A stretch of 64,000 nt of DNA from Lepidodermella squamata (lineage: Eukaryota; Gastrotricha), in the NCBI GenBank assembly GCA_047495785.1, contig JBLDXI010000021.1, positions 1-64,000 on the forward strand, given 5' to 3'. The position numbers were made by a program, and so were the translations under genes. Of the stretch, positions 11,324 through 23,900 are shown one piece after another. Below the pieces are notes generated by a model. That model had not been told where the DNA came from. It made no database searches and was given only the letters and a program-made list of their open reading frames with translations. Each line of letters starts with the position of its first letter. Within the stretch, counting starts at the first letter, position 1.

Positions 11324-14030
11324 TCACCGGGTCGAATCTACTTGTTCGTCTTTGCTATCGTCCTGTTGTTCAGTGTAGATCTGCGAAAGGGTTGTATCGT
11401 TCTTCTCGCCCGACTCTTGCTCCTCCAAAACTGTATGATTGCCATTATTCATCAAACGCTCATGTTCCGGGGAGAATTGATTACCGCCATTGCTGAGTGG
11501 GGTCGTTGTTCCGCCGCAAGTTTCAAGCGAAGGTCGTAGACTGTAGCTTCGATTTGCGAACGATGACTTGCTTGACGAATACATGCCGCCGCCATTTTGA
11601 TAACGACTTGAATTTGATGATTCTGTAGAAGCCATCGAGACTTTTTTGTATATGTTGGAATGTACCGGGAAGCGGCCTATTGCCGACTGAGTTCGCATCG
11701 CCTTGTTAGCCTCGCCGTTTCCGTTGTTGAGATTGTTTTGCCACGCGGGCCCGCTGATGGAAGGCCGGGAGCTAATTGAAGTCATTGCAGATTCATCCGC
11801 TGAATAAGCATTGGCTTTGCTAAAAGAGATGTCAAACGTTTCAAAAAGGATCAAATGATGGATGGAGGTGACTTACTTGCAGGTAACTATGGCGACTAGT
11901 TGCATACGTACTCGACTGAGACGAGCAGCATAAATTATAGGGTTGATTAAAGGCGACAGCATAAGAAGGCTGAAAACCCGAAAAACAACAAATTAGAACC
12001 GTCTTTCCTGAAACTTTTTCTAGTAGCATACTCTCCCGCGTTAGCTGTTATGTCCCAACACTTTTAAAACTTCTCACCTATTAAAGAAGCAGTTGATAAT
12101 TAGCATCTGAGTGTTTTCAACACTGCCTGCCCCGGGAGAATTAGATGAGTCATTATTAGGATTCGCATTCTCCGCCGTATGCCCACTGACGGGTGCTGAC
12201 GTTCTCGCCCGAACCAGCATCAACAGCTCAAAGGTGACGAAGGGCATCTAAAATCGATGAATAAAGCGGATTAGACCTTTCATAATAAGAGTCACTGAAT
12301 GGCACTCACCCAGCAAAACGTGAAAGAGCCGATGAGAAGCAGTGTCGTTAATACAAGGCGTTTGGTATTACGCTCTGCTGAGTCTCGCCGGTTCATCACT
12401 TCGTAAAAAATGCGGCCGTAGATCACGAGAAGGAGGGCATACAACGGAATTGTTAGCCCTATCACGAAAAATTCGACACCAAATTTGTTCGACGAGTAAA
12501 ACGAGCACCAATCTTCCGGTTCTTGCTGTAATAATGGAAATATAACCTATTTTTCGATTGATGGACTCACGTGATTACTTACATCTACTTCGACGAATTG
12601 GAGAATATCGTGGATGATTTGATGTAACTGAAGATCACCACTTCCGTCCCCCACCCTATAGATTGAATTATGAGCAATGAATCCGGGGCAAAAAAGTCAG
12701 ACTTACGTGGATGTTGTAGGCGGGGCTAGGGTTGTTGCAGAAGCGGATCGTCTTGAACGAGTTACGAACATCAAACTCGGCTTTTTGGAAGACTTGCCGC
12801 GGGCAGCTTTCACCGAATGCTTCGGCGTAGAAGTCACTAGCAGAGATGGCCGTTTCGTTGTCGCTCTTGTCGGCTTAACCGTAGTGACAGGAGGTAATGT
12901 TGTCGTTAAATCATAATCCTCTTCAGATTGTTGCGCTGAGTCACTATAACTTGCGTAGTTGGATCTTGAACCTGCGCCAATCGAAGAAGCGCTCGCAACA
13001 GGCGGAGGACGGGAGCGAGTGAAAAATGATACAGCTGTTATCGGTGTGTCAATGAGACTGAGCACAACAGATAGAATCCACAGGCATACGATGACGATTT
13101 GCGTTCTTCTTCCGCTCATAATCTGTAGAGATGAATCAATAAAAAACGATTAACACAACCGCTTCCGCGTTTTTTTCGATCCGGATGAACTTAATGCAAT
13201 CTTAGAGGTCAAAAATCAAAAACAGGAAATGCCTCGATTTTGGCTCAAGGTGCCAAAAAATAAACATCTAGTAAGAAGAAATGCATAAATTCACAAGACA
13301 GATTTCTCAGAATGATGTATCAGCTCAAAAATCGATAATCGTGTCTCGTTGAATTGAATATGAGATTAACTCGAGGAAAACGTCTCACCGTATTGTAACG
13401 AAGAGGTTTGAAAATTCCTAGGAAGTTGTCAGCCGTAAGACCACCAATACTGAGCAAACTGGAGAAATAGCCGAGGAGGGTTAAGCTTCTTAGAAAGTTG
13501 TTGCCACACTTCTCCAACATGGGCAATTTGAACCGCTCAGCGACGTTTTGATGCGTGAAGGTGATGATGGTTGTCGAAGCCATTAGGATATCGGCCGCCG
13601 CTAGACTGAGTAAGAAACGCCGGTAACCATGTAAGGCAAGCTTGGTTCTAACGACCGCGGCCATAATGAGGCAATTCGAAATCAGAGCTAGTATAGACGT
13701 GCAGATATCGACGATGACAAAGCCGCCACGTGGGCCTTGGAAAACTGAGGAAAATGCGTAGCTGGAGACGGAGTCTGAGCTGGAGACAGCGCCGCCAGAC
13801 GACGGCGCCGCAGAGACCATCGCACTTGGCAGGTAGAGGCGGAATAGCGCGTCAGCCGAGGCGAGAACGTCCGGCCTGTGACCAGATCGGGATGAATCAG
13901 TTAAATTAACAGCTAATAATTTCGCATTACTTGCGAAACCTAATTTCAGCGTATTGTCTTGATGCATTTTGAAGAACGAAAATGGATGAAAGACTACATA
14001 ATCGCAAGCGGGGGATAGAACTGCATTCAT
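11324..14030 (-). CDS. Rhodopsin-like GPCR of the GYRRFLLSL family, seven exons (GPCR-3)
   Basis: Exons: 14030-13389, 13122-12707, 12655-12583, 12525-12310, 12247-12078, 11969-11877, 11819-11324; all phases agree and give 701 residues. The extracellular N-terminus is long and Ser-rich. TM1 follows GPRGGFVIVD, TM2 contains GYRRFLLSLAAADILMA, and TM3 ends LTADNFLGIF, so DNF replaces DRY. TM4 follows IMSGRRTQ. ECL2 is very long (about 140 residues, Thr/Pro/Lys-rich) and ends DWCSFYSSNKFG. TM6 contains GSFTFCWMPF (the CWxP motif). TM7 has SLLMLSPLINPIIYAAR (normal NPxxY). The tail of about 165 residues is Ser/Asn/Gln-rich with no Cys/His cluster, unlike GPCR-5 and GPCR-6. The first ATG is used; a later in-frame ATG (MHQDN) is possible. 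The ligand is unknown. Confidence 0.85.
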
Positions 14031-17000
14031 AGGTACAAATTTGATAAGGGTTGTTTATTTTTCTTCGCGCGCTCTTTTTGAACAATGGAAGAATCTACAC
14101 TACAACCAAAATAACTTGGCGGAAGCAATAAATTAGAGTTTTTCAGCCCAACTTGTAGCGCAGCATTTCTAGTTATATTGAATTTATTAGAAGCCACGAT
14201 GTCTAAAGGGGTGAAGTAGCGCGAGTGAGTGAACTGATAGCGCATCTGACTATTATACACGCCTACTTTTCTCGATAGAGATGGGGCACTAATAAAGTAA
14301 GAACTCGATGCGCCAAGCATTCGCGCACCGAAGCTTAAATCCTAATATGTCTAGCGAAAAACGACTCAGGATCGCTGTAGTTCGTGTTATTTCATCTGTT
14401 ATCTTTTACTATCATCATAGTATTAGTATTATAGTTTACCCGGTCGATGAAAAATGCTTACGTTTCATGCTGCTGATAATCAGGGGTGAATGTAGTCATC
14501 GGCTGCTGCTGCTCATCATCGGGTGAAGTCGCAAATGCCGATGCTGTGCCATTAGCATGTTGATCAATCAACATGATAGTCTGTTTTATGTGACAGGTCG
14601 ACCCGATAAGTCGATGCTGGCGTAATATTCAACAATTAAATTTCCTCTCGCAATTGCCATAATATAGGTTGTTTTCGGCTTCCTCGTTTTTAAGCTTCGA
14701 TTTAAGCTTCATATTTATATGCTGATAATATAAATCTAATAAAATATAGATGAGACAAAGCATTATATAGTATTTTTCTATGTAACTCAGAGGCCTTCAC
14801 TTGATTTTCGTTTAAATACACTGCATGATCTTTACCCCAGTTTTTCCCTCTGGCATCATTTTGTAAGGAAATAGATTTTGATTGAAGACAAAAAATTTCT
14901 TCCTGGCTGCGCCATGAAGATTGATTTTTTTAGCCTCACATAGCTAAAAACTACTGTAGGGGCAGCAAACACCATGTTATCGGATATATGAAAAAACGAG
15001 TCAGCCTTGTTTATTTCAGGCTCGGCTAATATAATATAATAGCCCAGTAACCGAATAGTTAAGCATTTGGTCCAGCGTATTTGCCTAATAGCCAGGTAGC
15101 AGGTAGGGCTTAGTGTTAGATCTTGAAACTACTACTATTAAAATAATCAACGAGTTCAAGGTCATTAGCCATTCATTTTTTTTAATTTTTACTTCCCAAC
15201 TCTTCGGGTAGAATTTTACTGTTAGAAAGTTGCTAAGTGTGCGCCTGACTGTGCGCACTGGAAATTTTCCGCCATAATTGTCCGGTGCCTAATTTGTTTG
15301 AGAGGAAACAACAAAAAAGCCCATAATTGGAGGTATGAAAAGTTTTGTGGGAAATTCCGGCCTAATTTAGGGCCTGGAATTGGACGGTCTACGTTTTACG
15401 TAGAGCGGCGGCACGTGGCAATAAAATGATGAAAAATGATGAGATTTACTGGCTTCAACATTAACACGTCGCTTTATGGCTGCTATTTACAACTGATGAA
15501 TGGATGATAACGTGAAGAGATGAAGCAAAGATTACGTGAAGCATCAGGGAATGAGATCTATTCAGGTCTTAGTAAAGGTTATTTTTAACAATTAGTTAGA
15601 GATGCGATATGATTATTCCGATCCCAATCTGGAAGAATAAGGACAGAACTGAACTGAAGAGAAGTATAGCCAGCATTAGCCAGTCGCTTGATGGCGTTCG
15701 AACGCGGTACCTGATACCTGGTGAATGCACCATTAACCATCAGAAGGATTCAATACCTGAGCAGCGATAGTTATATAAATAAAACTTATCTAGATATCAA
15801 ATACCATTACTAAAACAAAAATTGGTGTGTTTTACATTGTGCAGTCAAAGCGTATATGGTAATGAATAGTGCATTTTTTGTGGAATCAAATAGCTAGTGT
15901 ATGCGCCCATTATTTAACAGCAATTTTACCTCTATACTATTCTATTCTATTTGACTAAAAAAATGGAAGTATCGGTTGTCATTCTCTTGCCGTGCTGCCA
16001 AGAAAAGCAACCCAGTTGACCTATTTGCTGAAGTTAACCCCATTTTTGAATTTTTTTGTAGTGAGATTGTCTCTCATATGGTTTTCAAGTATACGATGAA
16101 ACGGGCCAACATGTTGTAACTTTTTTGACTATGTTCGAGAGAAGTGAAATTCTACCATGGAAAACATCAGAGCACTTCAAAACTGGCAGTACACAGGAAT
16201 TGGTTGCCACTTGATTGTGATACAGCATACCACCTCTAACATAAGGTTGTCTATTGCGCTGCGAGTTGGAATCGATTGAACACTCCAACTAGAAAGGGGG
16301 ATTTGCTGTAATAAAAGCTTTCAATAGCATGTCCGGGCTGATTGAGCTGCGGAAGTGATTATAATTCAAGTCGCGATGGTATAAACCGAAATAAGTAACG
16401 ACGCTATACAAATCGCGAATATAAAAGCTTATTGACATAAGCTAAGGAAATAGTAAAATAATAAAGCAATAAATATTTGATATCTCCTCTTCGCACTTGC
16501 AAAGGATTTTGCCCACTTGATACTACACAGCAATATCAAACGGTGCGTATTGAAAATTACGATTATAAATACTTGATGATGTCATGTGAAACGATCGTGT
16601 TGTATATATGTAGGAAGAAATCAAATTTCCGCTCGTTGAGAGGAGTCCTGGTTCACATCCATTTCACTTGAACAGATGATCGATGGTTGGTTACAGCTAA
16701 GCTTTTTCTTACATTCGGCTTTCTTCATATTTCTCTGTATTACTATCTGACTGCTTGAAAAGGATATGTCTGATGCTAGTCATGCTTTATAGGACGGTAC
16801 GGCTTTGCGGGGGAAGTGTGATATACATGCCATAAGGCTTCCTCTTTATATCAACAGGTGGTACTAAAGGTTGTAGTGTCAGAGTGCTTGGCAATGCAAG
16901 GGGATACTATAGGATTAAAATCTCGAGGATGGCAAGCGTAAAAAACATGTAATTATTCTCAATAAATCTTTATTAAAAAATAACGGGTCTGAGGGCATTT

Positions 17001-17101
17001 CATGCACGGATCATCCTGTGATATTCTTGAACAAACGCAGATTTATAAAAATCGAGATGCATATCGGATTATGATAAAATATGAGATGTGGAAGACAACT
17101 G
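14031..17101. other. Intergenic region, 3.1 kb
   Basis: No supported gene. Candidate poly(A) signal of the P450 gene (AATAAA on the minus strand) at 16969-16974. Several short open frames (16085-16288, 16477-16671, 14027-14320) show no domain or splice support. Confidence 0.4.
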
Positions 17102-18667
17102 CTATCTTCGTTCAATCCTCACTCGCACAGGCCCTTTCGGGATCATTACTAATTTAACAGTCACAGGCAAGGTTCTCGGCGCGTCCTCACTGTGGGGCTT
17201 GAACCGGTATTTTCTTAGTAGGTGGATCAGCGCCATTTCCAGCTCGAGCATTGCAAACAGCTGGCCACTGCATCTTCTCGGGCCTAGGCCGAAGGCTAGG
17301 AATGCACTTTCTGGTCGATTGCTGGTTGGGTAGTCGTCGAGGAATCGATCAGGGTGGAATTCACGTGGGTTAACCGGGCCCCAGAGCTCCTCATCCATAT
17401 GAATGCTCCACATGTCGACAAGAACGGAGTTCAACGAAGGGTTTACTTCATAACCTCCAAGCGACGTTTCCTCAAGAATTTGCCTGTTGATGATGTTGAG
17501 GCCCTCTGGGTTGAGCCTTACCGTTTCCTTGCAAACAGCGTTCAAAAACGTCATTTTGTTCATAACCGTGTCGTAATCCAGCGGCGTTGAAGGGTCCGGG
17601 AAAAACTGCAGAATTTCTTCGAGTAGTCGATCCTGAACTTCTGGATACATTGCAAGGTTGTACAGCGCAAAGGCTACCGTCGTACTTGTCGTTTCATAGC
17701 CCGCCATCAAAAACATATTGATATTAGTCTTCAATTGTTCCATTGTCAGGCTTGCCCGGTTGTTAACGCTGTCCTCCGCGAAATTCGTGACATTGATCAA
17801 GTTTTGCAGCAAATCCTTAGGTTTGTGAGTTTGATTCAGTAATCGCCTTCCCTGGACCATTTGCTCGGTCCAAATTCGAAGCCATTCATAGGGTGCAAGT
17901 GGGCCGACGGCAACTTTCATTATGCCATGAACGAAGGCTTTGGCGGCTTGTCGAAGGGACGGGAAGATGTTGACCAGTTTAAACATCCATGATGAAGAAA
18001 TAACGCCAGTCTGCACCATTTCTCGCGCCTCCTGATAGACCATCATTCCATGTTTATGATTCGGATGATCGGGGTCCATAAGGTGAAGTTCAGAGCCGAA
18101 AGCTGCTCTGCATAGGGCACTCATCGCAAAGCGCTGGGAAGGTTCGCGAACATCAAAGGCGTGCTGGCCGTCGCCAGAAATTTCAGCCATAAGATCGGAT
18201 AGGCGATTCAGCTTGACTTCAATGTCTGACATAGCTCGCTTCAGTGTGTCCCGGTTGAAGAACTGGCCAGCAGCAGTTCTCAGAATTCGCCAAAATTTCG
18301 TTGTCGCGATCATCATATTGTTCATTGGATGCTGAGGTTCGGAGTCGCTGTTAGGTTGAATTCCAAAAGCGAAAACCCGGCTGTTGAAGGCTGAAGTTTG
18401 TTTCAAACAAATCTGCTCAGCTAGGTCGATGTGCGAGACAACAAGAGTAGGAATAATTCCTTCGTAGAAACCAAAAACATGGCCGTATTTTTCTCCCCAA
18501 GCTTTGATGACCTCGTGTCGATTATCCCCTCTCAGTTCCAGTGAGTTGCCGAGTAACCAGTGGGGCTCTGGTCCAGGAATGCCGAGCCTCTTGAATTCCT
18601 TGAAACAGAAATATTTCCTCCAGATGTAGAAGGCAGATGCAGCGATGAGTAGGGCGATGACTATCAT
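17102..18667 (-). CDS. Cytochrome P450, intronless (CYP-1)
   Basis: A single uninterrupted frame of 521 residues, a normal length for a microsomal P450. The N-terminus is a membrane anchor (MIVIALLIAASAFYIW) followed by the proline hinge GIPGPEPHWLLGN. The I-helix reads AGYETTSTT (AGxxTT), the K-helix ETVR (ExxR), the aromatic region PREFHPDRF, and the heme loop FGLGPRRCSG with the thiolate Cys. All catalytic landmarks are intact. The pattern resembles the CYP3-type clan (CYP13-like in nematodes). It should use NADPH-P450 reductase in the endoplasmic reticulum; the substrate is unknown. The lack of introns, against one intron in the relative at 34935-36592, could mean intron loss or a retrocopy. 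A TATA box lies about 75 bases upstream of the ATG. Confidence 0.93.
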   Translation of the reverse strand: MIVIALLIAASAFYIWRKYFCFKEFKRLGIPGPEPHWLLGNSLELRGDNRHEVIKAWGEKYGHVFGFYEGIIPTLVVSHIDLAEQICLKQTSAFNSRVFAFGIQPNSDSEPQHPMNNMMIATTKFWRILRTAAGQFFNRDTLKRAMSDIEVKLNRLSDLMAEISGDGQHAFDVREPSQRFAMSALCRAAFGSELHLMDPDHPNHKHGMMVYQEAREMVQTGVISSSWMFKLVNIFPSLRQAAKAFVHGIMKVAVGPLAPYEWLRIWTEQMVQGRRLLNQTHKPKDLLQNLINVTNFAEDSVNNRASLTMEQLKTNINMFLMAGYETTSTTVAFALYNLAMYPEVQDRLLEEILQFFPDPSTPLDYDTVMNKMTFLNAVCKETVRLNPEGLNIINRQILEETSLGGYEVNPSLNSVLVDMWSIHMDEELWGPVNPREFHPDRFLDDYPTSNRPESAFLAFGLGPRRCSGQLFAMLELEMALIHLLRKYRFKPHSEDAPRTLPVTVKLVMIPKGPVRVRIERR

Positions 18668-18740
18668 TTTTCAAAGTTTCTAAGAATTATATTTTAGATG
18701 CAGGTAAATTGTTTATTTAAATCACAAGAAGAAGGTTGGT

Positions 18741-18748
18741 ATTTATAC
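18741..18748 (-). promoter_or_regulatory. Candidate TATA box of CYP-1
   Basis: On the minus strand the sequence reads GGTATAAATACC, about 75 bases before the CYP-1 ATG at 18667, a spacing that fits a TATA box with a short 5' UTR. Confidence 0.45.
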
Positions 18749-19446
18749 CATCTATTAACTATCATAGGATGCGTTGGGTAGGATGTCCGCCCGCATTCTA
18801 CAGGTAACCTTTTCATCGTCATAATCGCTTCAGAATCTAATATGAATAAGCGCGCTCTTCCCGTGTCGCGAGCGCTCACCTTTGTTCACACTTTTTCATG
18901 ATTCACATTCAAATTTTATGCCGTGTTTTTTATATCAGTACTGCGGTGGCATTTTTTGTTAGCTGTCCAAGCCAATGTTTCAGAATAACGTGTGGTTTCA
19001 AACAATAAGGTTCATTTTCTCGGTCATTCTGACGCTTTTGCCGTAATCTGATCTTCCTGCTTCCGCTGTATGCGTCAAATATTATTAGTTATAACATTTC
19101 CTCCCACAGAATGTATAACGTGTGCTTCCGTTTATTCATCTTTCGTCTCAATACCCACTGTAATGCGAACGAATCATTTTTGAGTCAGTCATAGTCATGT
19201 AAAGCATCTTTCATTATTGCTCATATAAACGACTACGATGCGCGTTTTCTGCCAATGAATTCCATTCACGATATTACAAAGTTGGAGATGATGCAATCAT
19301 GAGGCGGTGTGTGCAAAAATGATTCACGTTGATCTGTTTTCAATGAATCACATGACGAGCTTGAAAAGATAAATGGCACCGTTAAGGGTCGTGGATTAAA
19401 AACAAATTTGTGAATAAAAAAATATAATTCGTTGAAACTTTAAAAA
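18749..19446. other. Intergenic region between CYP-1 and its inverted partial copy
   Basis: About 700 AT-rich bases between the 5' end of CYP-1 and the pseudogene on the opposite strand. No gene or repeat is recognised. Confidence 0.4.
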
Positions 19447-20057
19447 ATTATAGTCATCGCCCTACTTCTAGCTGCATCCGCCTTCTAAAATTATCTGGAG
19501 GAAATATTTTTGTTTCAAGAAATTCAAAAGGCTCGGCATTCCTGGACCAGAGCCCCACTTGCTACTTGGCAACTCACTGGAGTTGAGAGGAGATAATCAT
19601 CTTAGTCTCGATATGCAGTGTCAAAGTCCAACTACTTGTTGCTGGGTCGATCGCGATAGTGGGGCTGGTCGGGTTGGTGGGTGTGATTTCATACTATATT
19701 AATCAATTGATAGCATTGCGTGCTGCCAAGCGCCATTGATCCCATCGATGCTATCATATCGACCATCAGAGCAACACGTAGTTGGACTTTGACTCCGCAA
19801 AATCTGGCCTAAGATGATCGACACGAGGTCATCAAAGCTTTTGGGGAGAAAAGTACGGCCATGTGTTTGGTTTCTATGAAGGAATGATTCCCGCTCTTGT
19901 CGTCTCGCACATCGACCTAGCTGAGCAGATTTGTTTGAAACAAACTTCAGCCTTCAACGGCCGGGATTTCGCCCCAATTCAACCTAACAGCGACTCCGAA
20001 CCTCAGAATCCAATGAACAATGTGCTGATCGCAATGACGTCTCGCAGTAGATCGTAA
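19447..20057 (+). pseudogene. Truncated, decayed copy of the CYP-1 5' end
   Basis: On the plus strand this matches the first ~120 codons of CYP-1 on the minus strand. The initiator ATG is ATT, followed by VIALLLAASAF and a stop. After several frame breaks the copy reads HVFGFYEGMIPALVVSHIDL, then AEQICLKQTSAFNGRDF, then QPNSDSEPQNPMNN, and stops at 20057, where similarity to CYP-1 also ends. Between GGAGATAAT and CGACACGAGG, contiguous in the parent, lies a 219-bp insertion (19598-19816). This is therefore an inverted partial duplication, later hit by an element and by point decay. It cannot make a P450: no I-helix, ExxR or heme loop. Confidence 0.85.
19598..19816. mobile_element. Foldback MITE-like insertion inside the CYP pseudogene
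   Basis: The borders are set by comparison with intact CYP-1. The unit begins CATCTTAG and ends CTAAGATG. Inside each end is a second inverted block, TCAAAGTCCAACTAC, followed by TTGTTGCT or GTGTTGCT. The flanking AT on each side fits a 2-bp target duplication. It encodes nothing. The terminal sequence differs from the MITE at 4151-4330, so it is another family. Confidence 0.75.
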
Positions 20058-22373
20058 TCGGACTATAATTCATTCTGCCGTAGTTTAACGTGTGGTCGGC
20101 TCGCAATGATGATAAATAAAACCAAAACGTGTGATACTAGGAATATTTGATGTCAAAGAGCACAGTAAGTTCTTTCATGTGCGATATGGGCCGTAATTCA
20201 TAAGACCCGCTGGCGCCCGGGTCTAATAATTTTTCGAAATCGATCCGCCCCGGTCCGAAGTTGAAACCAGACGCAATTGCAGGATGCTACTCGCGAATCT
20301 TGCCGTCTTTTTGGTGACGCCACTGAAGTCGCTGGAATCGCTTTTCAATTTTCTCACAGTCAATAGTTGTCATTCAATAGACAGGTATGGCAAGGTAAGT
20401 TTCTTTGAAAGCGCCGACCCGTTGACAGCCCTGCTTCATCGTGCTCACTAAGTCTCATATCAGCGTCGAGTTCAAAGCTTTGATGTCCGCTAGCCCTAGA
20501 TATCTATCAATTCAATCTCTTTTCCGATTGCCGAGGAGAACGTAATATTTGGACACATAGATTTTTCATTCCCTTTATTCGCGTATTTTCCATCTGATGG
20601 CGTTTGAAATGACAACATGAGATACAGAAAGCTCGAGGAAGTGCAAAACACGTCCATATTTGTAATAACATTAAAATACTGCAAAACCAGTAATAATAAT
20701 ATAAGGCTTGATTATCACCAACGAAAATCGATAAGAGGCCATGTCAGTTTCCGTCGCGCATTCTTTCTATACTGCAGCATATAGATATGTATCAAGGTGC
20801 AATCTGCTGTCTAGTCTTAAAGGTTTCACGTTTAATATCCATCATTTCGCTTGCTGATAAATAATAAATGCCATCTCCTTTCAAAAAAAATAATAGCCGA
20901 CGCGGATCGGACACTGTCAAGCCTAATAGATAGGCCGGGGAGAGAATTAAAGTTGACTGTACAATCCCCCTCATTCCCAACCTTATACATTGCTGATTAT
21001 TGATTCATAACACGTTCTTTATCTCATGAAAATTGGCTTCTTATCGCTAGACAAAGAGCATGGTCCACTATGAGTACTGATATCACGTGATAAGCTCGCA
21101 ACTAATTTCCCAGTCTCTCAGTCTTCAGCCCGCGTGGATTTATCCTTATATAGATATAAAATACACTGGTTTTTGCATGGTTTCATGGTTTCATTAATAT
21201 TTCAGTGTCCTGGATTCGGGACTTCTGGCTGCAGCTTCTCTTCCTACAATATTTAATTAGGCTTTGGGTTTTTTACCATGCAAATCTTCTGAAGCGTTGA
21301 AAAATAAACTTGAATTTACAGCCATTTTTTGTAGTAGCTGTAAGTGCGCGTCTGCACGTGCTGCATAAACGCATTGCCAGCGTGCTATCATTCAAGAAAA
21401 GCAGCGTGAATACTACGCTCATATGCTAGTAATGTTTGGCTAGAATTGAAATTAACGCAGCTGCTTGTTAAATAGTAGTAATAAGAACAATAGAGAGAGC
21501 TACAGTCCTGTATTCTTAAAAAAGTCTGTAATGAGTATTACCTCTTCTGCTAATGGACTTTAAGCAATTGATGTTGTTTGCAAAGAACATTTTCCTAAAT
21601 TTTTGATTTACAAATCGTTTCACGAAGGTAAGAGGAAAGCTCTACCGCTGTGAAGTCGCGAAGTTGTCCGTGAGGCGTTTTAAGTAAGTCACATTTTTTC
21701 GATATTTTTTTAGAAATTTTTTGTCGATAATGCGCCAAAAGAGGCGAGTTGGTCTAGCCTATTACGTGTTTAAAATTTGACCACATCATCGGCTCCAGTC
21801 ACATTTAACCTGGTTCGCGAGTCTTTAAATGTCTCTGCAGCCTAATCTTCCCTATTTTGAGCATGTGAGTTTAATCTGGCATTCATTCGAAAATTGTGCA
21901 TCAAAAAATGGCAATGACCACCTGTCTTGGTTTTTCAATAGGTTTAATGGTTCCCCATTTGCATCGTATTTCGGGATAGAGGAGAGATCTTGCGGATTAG
22001 CTGGCAAATCTCGCTTCTTATATTGACGTAACAATCGATACTTATTTTGTCAGCAAACAGCTGTTGAAATTAATTTGTAAGAATCTGGTATAGTGAAAGC
22101 AGCCTTTGGAAAAATTCTTTGCCGCGACGGCTAGATTGAGTACAGAGATGACGCATTCCAAGACAAAATTGATCCTTTACAGCTGACTTAATTACTCGAA
22201 TTTTGCTGAATCTCGTCATCTTGATCTTGGTCGTTCATTCTGTCTTTGATCGTCGCGATTTTTTGTCAATTTTTGAAAGCATCATTTTCAAAATGTGTAC
22301 TGATTTCCTGCCAAATTTTTAATAGACTGATATTTGAGAAGTGAGTTGAACTACAATCCACGCAGTGATTCAC
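20058..22373. other. Intergenic region upstream of the nuclear receptor cluster
   Basis: About 2.3 kb with no supported gene. Small open frames at 20496-20684, 20792-20980 and 21829-22026 have no domain content. Promoter or 5' UTR exons of NR-A could lie in the last few hundred bases. Confidence 0.35.
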
Positions 22374-23765
22374 ATGAACAAGGACAAAATTGTTCATTGC
22401 AAGGTATGTTTATTCGATTATCAACGTTGTGTTTTTACATGTCTTGATTCACGCAGATATGCGCTGCAATTGTACCCAGGAGAAAAGAATATCACCCCAC
22501 GGTTTGCGAGGCGTGTCAGGTATTCGTCCTTATTCAGCCCAAACATCAAGACCTCTTAAATGACGGCTGTTTCAGAAATTTTTCCGGCGTACCTGTTCCA
22601 GGCGTGAGCAGTTAGTTTGTTCGGGTGGATCTGATAATTGCGTAATCAGTTCTGTGAATCGCCGTTTTTGCTCACGATGCCGCATGGAGAAATGTCTGGC
22701 AATGGGGATGCAGAGCAAATTCATGAAAAATAAACCCTCTCCCAACAAAACGCCATCGCCAACTTCCAGCGAAAACGTCACACCTAAGAAGGACGACGAT
22801 GTGTCATCGAACGGTTCTTCGAGCAGCGGTGGGACTCCGACTAAGATCGAAATCAAGGTGGAAGAAGGAAAAGCTATTGTAGTTGCTCAGCTAAGTCCTC
22901 CTCTAGTCCGCGATCCTGTCATGTTCGAAGGCAGTGTTATCGAAAACGTACTGCAGGCCTGTGTTTTGTCGGTGAAACAACTACGTGATTTTGAAGTTGT
23001 GAGTTTTCCTTACAATTTAGCCATTAAATTTCCTAAATTGGGTTTTCCAGGAACAAAGCTCTAACCCACTGCCAATAGTAAGCGATGTGAGGAGTTTATT
23101 CAAGGAAACTGCAGTATTAAGGGAGAAGACTTTCGTGAATTGTCTCTCCTATGCGAACATTTTCTTGTCAAATTTGGCTGACGATCGGCTTTCTGAAATC
23201 GAAGTGAAACAAAGCATGGCACGGTCTTTCTCACCTTTCGCCTTGGTTTCAAAAGTTGTATTTGGAACAGGTAAGCCAAGAGTCTTAATCCTTCATTCAA
23301 TCAGCTTCTGACTTCATAGATGAATATGCGTTTTTCGGTATTCACGACTCCGTCTGTGATGCGTTAACCTGGCTGCCAGATCTGAAGATCTCTGTGGACA
23401 ACTTCAGGAAATTAAGGTCGATTATATCCCATTGGAAGCCAACCCTAGCAGAAGCGGCTCTACTTCTCGCAACTTTATTCTTTGCCGGTAATGACGCTAA
23501 GACTCAGAAACTTCAGTGTAAATTACAACTTACAACTCGGCTATTCGCCACTGCTCTTTCAATCGGAGATCAAAATGCAGTCGATGTGGACCAACGTCTT
23601 GATAACCTCGCTAAATCGATGGAGATGGTCCAACTTTGCGTGGCTAACCTCACAACTGGAATGGCGAAAATGAGCCTTATGGCCCCGGAATTTTCACGCG
23701 GACACGCTGTTCTAAAGGGAGATCTTCATGAATTGGAGGAAAGCGTTGCTGCAAAGACGTGTTGA
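22374..23765 (+). CDS. Nuclear receptor with divergent DBD and LBD (NR-A)
   Basis: Exons 22374-22403, 22457-22519, 22576-22998, 23051-23270 and 23320-23765 join in phase to 393 residues. The DNA-binding domain starts almost at the N-terminus: CKICAAIVPRRKEYHPTVC, then EACQ|KFFRRTCSRR (first finger and P-box), then LVCSGGSDNC and FCSRCRMEKCLAMGMQSK (second finger and C-terminal extension). The eight zinc Cys are present. The P-box reads EACQK in place of the common EGCKG. A Ser/Pro/Lys hinge follows, then a helical region that fits a reduced ligand-binding domain (SRSFSPFALV, GIHDSVCDALTWL, HWKPTLAEAALLLATLFF). It lies head-to-tail with NR-B, 135 bases away. The start may be further upstream, since CCACGCAG just before 22365 could be a splice acceptor. 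Confidence 0.85.
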
Positions 23766-23900
23766 TATTGACAATAATTCATTAATGATGTTTTCTCATG
23801 AGATAGTTCGTGTACCTGTGGCCTTGCTAACAAATGTATTTAACAACACAATATTCTTCTTTTAATATAGACAATTTTACACAAAATTGTACCCGGTGAT

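Noticed and set aside
14027-14320. Frame overlapping the start of GPCR-3
   Set aside because: In another phase, no homology to the family and no splice link.
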